Source: an uncultured Bacilli bacterium (GTDB lineage Bacteria > Bacillota_I > Bacilli_A > RF39 > UBA660). Taken from it: a stretch of 11,894 bases of DNA. The translations under genes and the position numbers were made by a program. Positions within the stretch are counted from its first letter, which is position 1. Each line of letters opens with the position of its first letter. The notes beneath the pieces were generated by a model that searched no databases, was not told where the DNA came from, and saw only the letters and a list, made by a program, of their open reading frames with translations. The stretch spans positions 1-11,894 of the forward strand of contig CANQFI010000045.1 of the NCBI GenBank assembly GCA_947598455.1. The letters are read 5' to 3'. This document shows, piece after piece, positions 6,131-11,894 of this stretch.

Positions 6131-6795
6131 TTTGTATTTAAGTTCCAATCTATTTCTTTTAGATTATGCTCTTTTAGGAAATTATTAGTTTTAGAAAATG
6201 GTTTACTACCGAAAAAGCCACTACGAGCTGAAAATGGTGAAGGATGAGGAGAGGTAATAATTAAGTGCTTAGGATTAGTTATATATTTAGCTTTTTCTTT
6301 AGCAAAGTTGCCCCAAAGAATAAAAACAACAGGTTCTTCTTTTTGATTTAAAACTTTAATTATATAATCAGTAAGTAATTCCCATCCTAAATTACGATGA
6401 GATGCTGGAGAATCTTTTATAACGGTTAAAACAGCATTAAGCATTAATACTCCTTCTTTACCCCATTTAGTTAAATCACCTGAAGAGGCTATAGGTATTT
6501 TTAAATCGTCATATAGTTCCTTATAGATGTTTTGAAGTGAAGGAGGAATTTTAATACCATCTTGAACAGAAAACGATAAGCCGTGTGCTTCCCCTTCACC
6601 ATGATATGGATCTTGGCCTACAATTACTACTTTTGTATTAGAATATGGTGTTAGTTTTAGAGCATTAAAAATATAATTCTTAGGTGGATATATTGTTTTA
6701 GTTTTGTATTCGTTGTCAATAATTTTTAAAAATTTCTTAAAGCCTTCACTATGCCAAATTATACTTAATTTTTCATCCCAGTCATTACCAATCAT
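6127..6795 (-). CDS. ung: Uracil-DNA glycosylase
   Basis: A 222-residue family 1 uracil-DNA glycosylase, which removes uracil from DNA as the first step of base excision repair. The catalytic water-activating motif GQDPYH is at 60-65 (D62). The uracil pocket is present in HGLSFSV (71-77) and LMLNAVLTV (N120), and the DNA-intercalating HPSPFSA loop carries the catalytic H184. Length fits the family. The start at 6795 follows AAGGTG by six bases; an in-frame GTG at 6804 is part of that site and should not be taken as the start. It is a single-gene unit with its stop codon inside a shared terminator. No damage or missing key residue is seen. Confidence 0.96.
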   Translation of the reverse strand: MIGNDWDEKLSIIWHSEGFKKFLKIIDNEYKTKTIYPPKNYIFNALKLTPYSNTKVVIVGQDPYHGEGEAHGLSFSVQDGIKIPPSLQNIYKELYDDLKIPIASSGDLTKWGKEGVLMLNAVLTVIKDSPASHRNLGWELLTDYIIKVLNQKEEPVVFILWGNFAKEKAKYITNPKHLIITSPHPSPFSARSGFFGSKPFSKTNNFLKEHNLKEIDWNLNTK

Positions 6796-6816
6796 AAATT
6801 TCACCTTCTGTTAATT

Positions 6817-6845
6817 AATTTAACATATTTTTTTTTACTTGTTAA
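6817..6845 (-). promoter_or_regulatory. ung: Weak candidate promoter for ung
   Basis: Minus strand TTAACA (6840-6845), a 17-base spacer and TAAATT (6817-6822). The -35 is good and the spacing ideal, but the -10 matches at only four of six positions. Chance is likely in such AT-rich sequence. Confidence 0.3.
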
Positions 6846-7233
6846 TAATTTTCTTAATTTTGTAAATGGTTGGTAATAATTTATGAAGCTGAGAAAGAAA
6901 AAACTTTTTAAAACTTTGCCTTGTTTATTAATTATAATTATATTAATTAAATGATATCCTGTTTTATAGTTCTATTTGTATATTTTTTTAAAAATTTGGT
7001 TATTCTTTATATATTCATTCTAAAAAGCTGTTATAGTAAATAATTGTTATTAATTACTAATAGTTATATTAATTTTAATAAATATAAATATTTATTTGTT
7101 GCGTATGAAAATGTTTTAAATATTCTTTTATCGATATGTAAAAGTAAACTTAATTTTTTAATATCATATACGTTTATTATATTGATTTTTCTTTTTTGAT
7201 TTTACATTATAATTATTTTATCTTTTTAAAGAA
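6846..7233. other. Long AT-rich intergenic stretch without a convincing gene
   Basis: This is the only gap over 300 bases. It is more AT-rich than the genes around it and its plus strand is visibly rich in T. I find no tRNA, no DnaA-box cluster, no repeat array and no strong hairpin apart from the rlmH terminator next to it. On the plus strand a 23-codon frame starts at 6883 and ends TGA at 6952-6954. Overlapping it, a frame from ATG 6951 runs to 7199 with one stop at 7041. Both would encode Phe/Ile/Leu-rich peptides and neither has a good ribosome site. The stretch could be a decayed gene or simply spacer. Confidence 0.6.
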
Positions 7234-7272
7234 AAACAATGAAAAGTTTATTTATGATACTTTTCATTGTTT
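7234..7272 (-). terminator. Intrinsic terminator of the rplI-dnaB-M23-walJ-rlmH operon
   Basis: A perfect 14-bp stem, arms 7234-7247 and 7259-7272, closes an 11-base loop. On the minus strand GTTTTTCTTT follows. The upstream arm encodes the last residues of RlmH, and the rlmH stop codon (7248-7250) lies in the loop. Confidence 0.82.
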
Positions 7273-7685
7273 AATATTTTAAATGAACGGTATATTTGTT
7301 CTAGAAGAATTCCTCTAAATAACCCATGAGGGAATGTCATTTTAGAAAAAGATAGGCAATAGTTAGCGCGTTTTTTAATCTCTTCGTGAAGGCCATCACT
7401 ACTGCCGATAATAAATGTTATTGTGCTGTGAGTTAAAAAAGTTTCATCTATCTTTTTAGCTAAAGTAATAGAATCAATTATTTCACCATTGATATCTAAG
7501 GCAATTACATAGTCATCTTTATTAATGTGTTTTTCAATATTTATTTTTTCACTAAAAAGATTATTCTCATCCTTTAATTCAATTATTTCAATTTTATGGT
7601 ATTTACTAATTCTTGTTTTATAATCACCAATTAATTTATTTAAATATTCTTCTTTTATTTTTCCTAGACAAATTATTTTTATCAT
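7248..7685 (-). CDS. rlmH: 23S rRNA pseudouridine-1915 N3-methyltransferase RlmH
   Basis: A 145-residue SPOUT-class methyltransferase that acts as a dimer on assembled 70S ribosomes, methylating pseudouridine 1915 (E. coli numbering) in helix 69 of 23S rRNA. The knot region is present: LDINGEIIDS (63-72), the SAM loop FIIGSSDG (91-98), SFSKMTFPH (112-120), and the C-terminal LLEQIYRSFKI ending in EKYHK. It is slightly shorter than the usual 155-159 residues. Two positions differ from the usual form: GSSDG where GGSxG or GGAxG is common, and HGLFR where HQxxR is common. The start overlaps the walJ stop as ATGA and has no clear ribosome site, so translation is probably coupled to walJ. It is the last gene of its operon. 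Confidence 0.93.
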   Translation of the reverse strand: MIKIICLGKIKEEYLNKLIGDYKTRISKYHKIEIIELKDENNLFSEKINIEKHINKDDYVIALDINGEIIDSITLAKKIDETFLTHSTITFIIGSSDGLHEEIKKRANYCLSFSKMTFPHGLFRGILLEQIYRSFKILNNEKYHK

Positions 7686-8446
7686 ATTTCATACAACTCA
7701 CTTCGTTCTTTTTGTTTAGCACATGAAACTTTTGTAAATTTTATTTCATATTCTGTAAAAATTTCTTTTAGCGTTTCTAAAGCTTTAGTTTCACTATTAT
7801 TGTGTTGTGATAAATGTCCTAATAAGATTTGTTTAGTTTCTGGACCAATTATTTTTGATAAGTATATAGCACTATCACGATTTGATAAGTGACCATATGG
7901 TCCTGATATACGATCTTTTAACCATTTAGGATATGAGCCATTCATTAACATTTCGATATCATGATTACTTTCAAAGAGATAAAAATTCAAATTACTTATT
8001 TTTTTGAAATATTTTTGATTAATAAAGCCAGTATCTGTCATATATAACATAGATTTACCATTACTTTTTAAGATAAAACTACGAGAATCTGAGGTATCAT
8101 GTGAAGTTTTTATTATATCTACTGTTAAATCGTCTAAATAAACAGCATCGTTATATAACAAGATGTTTTCATAATATTTTAGATATTCTAATTCAGAAAA
8201 CATTTGTGGACTTAAACAGATTGTTGGTTTATATTTTTTTATAATATTTTTCAAGGCTTTTACGTGATCATCATGGACATGGGTAATAAATATATAATCA
8301 ATATCTTCTAAATTAATAGAAAGCTCAGAAAGCTTTTCTTTTATGTATTTTACAGTCATTCCAACATCTAGTAATACTTTATGATTAGCTGTTTCTACAT
8401 AAGTTACATTTCCTTCTGAGCCACTTGCTAAATTACATATTTTCAT
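7682..8446 (-). CDS. walJ: MBL-fold protein WalJ/YycJ
   Basis: A 254-residue metallo-beta-lactamase-fold protein of the YycJ/WalJ group, a predicted nuclease-like hydrolase linked in Gram-positives to coordinating cell division with DNA replication. It opens with the family's LASGSEGN (6-13). The metal site is complete: THVHDDH (H56, H58, D60, H61), H116, D138 in MTDTG, and H186 and H211 in two GHL motifs. I choose the ATG at 8446, which overlaps the upstream stop as TAATG and matches the usual N-terminus. An in-frame ATG at 8455 would add three residues, but the only ribosome-like GAGG is two bases from it. The gene overlaps rlmH by four bases. The place between a wall hydrolase and rlmH is typical of the Bacilli wal region. 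Confidence 0.92.
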   Translation of the reverse strand: MKICNLASGSEGNVTYVETANHKVLLDVGMTVKYIKEKLSELSINLEDIDYIFITHVHDDHVKALKNIIKKYKPTICLSPQMFSELEYLKYYENILLYNDAVYLDDLTVDIIKTSHDTSDSRSFILKSNGKSMLYMTDTGFINQKYFKKISNLNFYLFESNHDIEMLMNGSYPKWLKDRISGPYGHLSNRDSAIYLSKIIGPETKQILLGHLSQHNNSETKALETLKEIFTEYEIKFTKVSCAKQKERSELYEI

Positions 8447-10002
8447 TATTGCCATAACCTCAATGGATTGATTGACGATCCGCCATTATATGGTCGGCCA
8501 TTAAATAAGCCAAAGTGAACATGAACTCCAGTTGCTACACCAGTTTTACCCATTTTACCTATTTGTTGACCTCTACTTACTCTTTGTCCAACAGAAACTA
8601 CCATATCACATTCTGATGATTTATATGTTTTATATGATCTTTCACTACCTTGATTATAAATAGTTGCCATATGGCCATATATTGTATAATAGCCATTATC
8701 ATGTTGAATAACGACGTTACATCCTGAGGCAGAACCAGCAATTCCTCCATATCCAGCATTTATAACAACACCATCTAAAGCAGCATATATTGGAGATTTA
8801 TAACCAGTACCTGATATATCTATTCCATCATGAAAAGCACCCCAACGCCATTCGTAACGTGACGTAATATAGTATGGATGATTAGTCGGCCAGTACCAAG
8901 TTCCACCTAAATCTAATGGATTGCCAGTTATTGGTGAACTATTTTGATATTTTTTGGTTCCTTTAACGATAATTTTGTTTTGAGTACTTCTTATTACTTG
9001 TTCTGTTTTAACATCAACACGTTGTTGATTTTCTTCACCATTTATAAATTGAGCACGAGATGACATTCTATTTATACCATTAACACCTTCTTGAATAGTT
9101 TCTGAATAATCTGTATATTTAGTATTATCTTCTTGATACTCAGTTTGATATTGTTGTTCTATATCTTCAACGATATATTCTTCATAAATGAAAGTTAATA
9201 CTGGATTAATTAATGATACATCTAATTTTTGACCTATTGCTAATAAAGTGTCAACACTTTTAATATTTTGATTTGCTATTAATAGCTCACTAGTATTAAG
9301 TTTATTATTTTCAGCTATCTTTTCTATAGTATCACCTTGGACTACAGTATATTCTTTAATATCATTATTTTCACCAAATAATAAATATCTAGTTAACTCT
9401 GAGACATCAGTATATATTTTCTCATCAACACTAATATATGATTCTTTTATTGAAATATCTTCTTCAAAAAGCATTCTTTCAATAATATAACCAGTATCAG
9501 ATATTTCTGGCTGATTTCCAGCTATATATTCATTATATCGTTCTTCAGTAATAAAAGTTTTAGCAACATTTTTTATAGCTTCTTCAAAAACATTTCTATC
9601 TAGAACATATATGTATTTAGTTGGTTCTTCTTCATCATCACTTTTAATAGTTATAGTATACCCCTTAACAGTAAACTTTTTTTCATCCTTGATATAATCA
9701 TAAACATCTCTTACTGTAGATAATTTTTCATCATAAGTATTTTTATTAATAATTTGGAATCCTTTAGGGGGATAAACTTGATCGACATTATATTCATTTT
9801 TTATTTCTACTTGTTCTTCATTTATAAGATTATATAATTCTTCTTTAGAATTTATAATTCCAATTTTTTCGCCATCTAAATATACTTGATATATATTATT
9901 AGGTATTTCAGTATCTTCTTCAACATAAAAATTAATACCTAAAAGAATTCCTAATAAAATTGTAAATATAGAGGACAAAATAATACTCTTTATTTTATTC
10001 AT
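8446..10002 (-). CDS. Membrane-anchored M23 peptidase with LysM and G5 domains
   Basis: A 518-residue wall hydrolase. An N-terminal membrane segment (about 7-27) may be an uncleaved anchor. A region of about 35-210 has no domain I can name. It is followed by a LysM peptidoglycan-binding motif (about 216-262, YTVVQGDT...IAENNKL), a probable G5 domain (about 270-350, ending VIRSTQNKIIVKGTK) and a C-terminal M23 domain (about 370-518). The M23 ligands are all present: H391 and D395 (HDGID), H444 (YGHM), H494 and H496 (HVH). The architecture predicts an active endopeptidase held at the membrane and binding glycan strands. I prefer the ATG at 10002, eight bases after AGGA; the ATG at 10008 is too close to that site. 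It overlaps the dnaB end by 8 bases and meets walJ at TAATG. It lies where many Bacilli have purA and walRKHI. Confidence 0.9.
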   Translation of the reverse strand: MNKIKSIILSSIFTILLGILLGINFYVEEDTEIPNNIYQVYLDGEKIGIINSKEELYNLINEEQVEIKNEYNVDQVYPPKGFQIINKNTYDEKLSTVRDVYDYIKDEKKFTVKGYTITIKSDDEEEPTKYIYVLDRNVFEEAIKNVAKTFITEERYNEYIAGNQPEISDTGYIIERMLFEEDISIKESYISVDEKIYTDVSELTRYLLFGENNDIKEYTVVQGDTIEKIAENNKLNTSELLIANQNIKSVDTLLAIGQKLDVSLINPVLTFIYEEYIVEDIEQQYQTEYQEDNTKYTDYSETIQEGVNGINRMSSRAQFINGEENQQRVDVKTEQVIRSTQNKIIVKGTKKYQNSSPITGNPLDLGGTWYWPTNHPYYITSRYEWRWGAFHDGIDISGTGYKSPIYAALDGVVINAGYGGIAGSASGCNVVIQHDNGYYTIYGHMATIYNQGSERSYKTYKSSECDMVVSVGQRVSRGQQIGKMGKTGVATGVHVHFGLFNGRPYNGGSSINPLRLWQ

Positions 10003-11353
10003 TCTCATCTTCCTTTTCAGTAGCTAAATAATTTCTAAAGTTACTCATATTAAGTTCAAATAGTAGTTGAAATTTACCAGTTGAACCTTTACGATGTTTA
10101 GCAATTATAATATCTGCTGGAACATTATTTTCTTTATTTAATTCGGTTTTAGCTTTGTAGTAATCGTTGCGGTTGATAAATAAAACCATATCAGCATCTT
10201 GTTCGATTGAACCTGATTCACGTAAGTCTGCTAACATAGGTTGGTTGTTTTCACGTTTTTCAGCTGTACGATTTAATTGAGCTAAAGCGATTACAGGAAC
10301 TTTTAATTCCATAGCCATCGTTTTAAAAGCACGTGATATTTCGGATACTTCACGTTCACGAGAATCTGGTCTTTTACCACCACTGGTAACTAATTGTAAG
10401 TAGTCGATGATTATTAAGCCTAGACCTTCTTCTTTATTGGCTAAGTTACGACATTTGGCTTTAATTTCAGCTGATGTGATACTCGCATCATCAACAATTT
10501 GGATATTAGTTTCTGCTAATTGACTATTAGCTTCATTAATTCTTTTCCAGTCATCATGATTTAATTGGCCTGTTTGAAGTTTTTTAGAATCAACTTGACC
10601 GACTGCTGAGCGCATTCTATTAACTAATTGTTCAGCGGGCATTTCTAAGTTGAAAATTGCGACAGCTTTTTTCATTGTTTTAGCGGCATTAACAGCTATA
10701 TTTAAAGCAAAAGCAGTTTTTCCCATACCAGGACGGGCTGCAATGATAATTAATTCACCTTCATGAAGACCGGCAGTGGCTTTATCTAAATCATAAAAGC
10801 CTGTTGGTACGCCGGTAATTTCTGACTTATGATTTGATAAATATTCTAGTTGTTCTTGAGCACTAGCAATTGCATCTTTAATATGGATAAAGTCGCTTGT
10901 TTGTCTTTCTTTAACGACATTTAGAATTCGCTTTTCAGCTTCATCTAAGGTATGAGTTATATCTTCATCTTCTTCATAGGCATTAGTAATAATATCTGTA
11001 GCTGTTTCAATTAAGTTTCTTACTACGGCTTTATCTTTAACTATTTTTATATAATAATCTAAATTAGCGGCGGTAGCGACTGAATCAATTACTTCACTAA
11101 TATAATCAATGCCACCTATTGATGATAAGTTTTTCTTCTTATCTAGTTCTTCTTTTATTGTTGTAATATCTACTGGTATTTTGTTTTCATAACAACTTTT
11201 TATAGCAGCAAATAGTTTTTTGTTAGCATCGTTATAAAACATGTCTTCATATAGTTCTTCACATATTTTAGTTAAAGCATTTTTATTTAAAAAGGCTACT
11301 CCTAAAACACTCATTTCTGCTTCTATATTTTGAGGCATTTTTCTTGTTGGCAT
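9995..11353 (-). CDS. dnaB: Replicative DNA helicase DnaB (DnaC in Bacillus)
   Basis: A 452-residue hexameric replicative helicase that unwinds DNA ahead of the polymerase and recruits primase. The N-terminal domain (about 1-150, MPQNIEAEMSVLG at the start) is followed by the RecA-like motor: Walker A ARPGMGKT (206-213), catalytic E237 in NLEMP, Walker B GLIIIDYLQL (312-321), the QLNR motif (359-362), DLRESGSIEQDAD (376-388) and the KHRKGSTG arginine-finger region (419-426). No intein or insertion is present. The start at 11353 follows AGGTG by six bases; that site uses the AG of the rplI stop codon TAG. An in-frame GTG at 11362 is part of the site. Tight packing with rplI is the usual Firmicute order. 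Confidence 0.96.
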   Translation of the reverse strand: MPTRKMPQNIEAEMSVLGVAFLNKNALTKICEELYEDMFYNDANKKLFAAIKSCYENKIPVDITTIKEELDKKKNLSSIGGIDYISEVIDSVATAANLDYYIKIVKDKAVVRNLIETATDIITNAYEEDEDITHTLDEAEKRILNVVKERQTSDFIHIKDAIASAQEQLEYLSNHKSEITGVPTGFYDLDKATAGLHEGELIIIAARPGMGKTAFALNIAVNAAKTMKKAVAIFNLEMPAEQLVNRMRSAVGQVDSKKLQTGQLNHDDWKRINEANSQLAETNIQIVDDASITSAEIKAKCRNLANKEEGLGLIIIDYLQLVTSGGKRPDSREREVSEISRAFKTMAMELKVPVIALAQLNRTAEKRENNQPMLADLRESGSIEQDADMVLFINRNDYYKAKTELNKENNVPADIIIAKHRKGSTGKFQLLFELNMSNFRNYLATEKEDENE

Positions 11354-11362
11354 TATTATCAC

Positions 11363-11803
11363 CTATTTCTTTAAAGTTACTTTTATTTCTCCTTTTACTT
11401 TTTTGTGTAAGTTTACTTCGACAACATGAGTTCCTAAAGTATCAATAGGATATGTAATATTAATTTTCTTTTTATCTATATCTATACCTTTTTTCTTTAA
11501 TTCTTCACATATTTGTTTAGAAGAAATAGTTCCAAAAACTTTGTCTTGTTCCCCAGTGTTAACTTTAATTATAATTTCTGTATTTTTTAGTTTTTCAACT
11601 ATTTTTTGACATTCTTCAATATATGCATCTTCTTCAGCTTTTCTTTTATCTAATTCTTTTTCTAGAATTTTCTTGCTGGTTGTAGTTGCTGCAACAGCAA
11701 GACCATTTTTTATTAAAAAGTTTCTAGCATAGCCATCACTAACATCAATTATTTGGTCTTTTTTTCCTTGTTTTTTAACATCTTGAAGTAAAATAACTTT
11801 CAT
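11363..11803 (-). CDS. rplI: Large-subunit ribosomal protein bL9
   Basis: A 146-residue bL9, which binds 23S rRNA near the base of the L1 stalk. The N-terminal RNA-binding domain has the expected opening [15 protein letters not shown] and the signature [14 protein letters not shown] (24-37). A long lysine- and glutamate-rich connecting helix (about 41-74) leads to the C-terminal domain. Length is normal. The start has a strong AAGGAGTG site seven bases upstream. It is the first gene of the five-gene operon in this window. The stop is nine bases before dnaB. Confidence 0.96.
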   Translation of the reverse strand: MKVILLQDVKKQGKKDQIIDVSDGYARNFLIKNGLAVAATTTSKKILEKELDKRKAEEDAYIEECQKIVEKLKNTEIIIKVNTGEQDKVFGTISSKQICEELKKKGIDIDKKKINITYPIDTLGTHVVEVNLHKKVKGEIKVTLKK

Positions 11804-11834
11804 ATAATCACTCCTTAATAAATGTCTGTAATTA

Positions 11835-11843
11835 ATTATATCA
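11835..11843 (-). promoter_or_regulatory. rplI: Extended -10 promoter of the rplI-dnaB-M23-walJ-rlmH operon
   Basis: Minus strand TGA-TATAAT, identical to the element before ftsE, with no good -35 at 16-18 bases. It lies about 31 bases upstream of the rplI start. All three minus-strand frames upstream of it hit stop codons quickly, so rplI is probably the first gene of the unit. Confidence 0.5.
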
Positions 11844-11882
11844 AAAATTAATTAATTAATAAATACTATGGTTATCTAATTT

Positions 11883-11890
11883 AAGAGGTG
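11883..11890 (+). promoter_or_regulatory. Possible ribosome binding site of a plus-strand gene beyond the right edge
   Basis: AAGAGGTG matches the AGGTG-type sites used by other genes here. Usual spacing of six to eight bases would put a start codon just outside the window. If real, that gene is divergent from rplI. No clear plus-strand promoter is seen. Confidence 0.35.
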
Positions 11891-11894
11891 TCTT

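Noticed and set aside
5963..6148. Minus-strand open frame antisense to the lemA-family gene
   Set aside because: It crosses the shared terminator and runs opposite the conserved LemA C-terminal block; no ribosome site.
6883..6954. Small peptide of 23 residues, basic then hydrophobic
   Set aside because: It looks like a toxin-type or leader peptide at first, but there is no good ribosome site, no antisense RNA or repeat beside it, and such peptides arise easily in T-rich DNA.
6846..7233. Replication origin in the AT-rich gap near dnaB
   Set aside because: No cluster of DnaA-box-like sequences (TTATNCACA) on either strand, and no change of gene direction or dnaA/dnaN nearby.
98..11803. Mollicute-type code with TGA read as Trp
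   Set aside because: TGA is the stop codon of ftsX and walJ, and the Trp residues examined (for example at the C-terminus of the 98-1306 protein) are TGG. The standard code gives full-length proteins throughout.
11883..11894. Short inverted repeat AAGA...TCTT at the right edge
   Set aside because: Only four base pairs; better explained as a ribosome-site sequence of a gene outside the window.

Overview
The window is strongly AT-rich and uses the standard bacterial code: TGA ends ftsX and walJ, while Trp is written TGG. It points to a low-GC Firmicute of the Bacilli, probably an uncultured, small-genome host-associated lineage near Erysipelotrichia or the walled relatives of Mollicutes. The grounds are the rplI-dnaB...walJ-rlmH gene order, a YitT-family protein, a GerQ-type spore coat protein, FtsEX and two peptidoglycan hydrolases. 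The hydrolases mean a walled cell, not a Mycoplasma-like one. The lineage call is inference.

Layout, left to right. Positions 1-97 hold the promoter and ribosome site of a minus-strand gene lying off the left edge, plus the terminator of the next unit. Positions 98-2905 are a minus-strand cell-division operon, ftsE-ftsX-M23 peptidase, with overlapping genes. Positions 2950-3843 encode a YitT-family membrane protein (minus), divergent from a gerQ-like gene at 3915-4274 (plus). A membrane protein of unknown function (4302-4904, minus) and a glyoxalase-II-like metallo-hydrolase (4972-5472, minus) follow as separate units. A lemA-family gene (5562-6107, plus) converges on ung (6127-6795, minus). 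Positions 6796-7247 are very AT-rich and without a convincing gene. Positions 7248-11803 are one long minus-strand operon: rplI, dnaB, an M23/LysM/G5 peptidase, walJ and rlmH. Short overlaps or gaps suggest translational coupling throughout. The right edge may carry the ribosome site of a plus-strand gene starting just outside.

How the genes work together: both large units tie chromosome or cell-cycle functions to wall hydrolysis. FtsEX is expected to control the secreted coiled-coil M23 enzyme encoded with it. The second M23 enzyme lies between dnaB and walJ, where many Bacilli carry purA and the WalRK cluster. The remaining genes are housekeeping: rRNA methylation, uracil repair, ribosomal protein bL9, the replicative helicase.

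I see no mobile element, CRISPR array, tRNA or rRNA, and no clear new defence or biosynthetic system. The most notable points are the gerQ-like gene, the apparently active FtsEX-linked LytM enzyme, the unknown membrane protein, and the packing of terminators onto stop codons and promoters.
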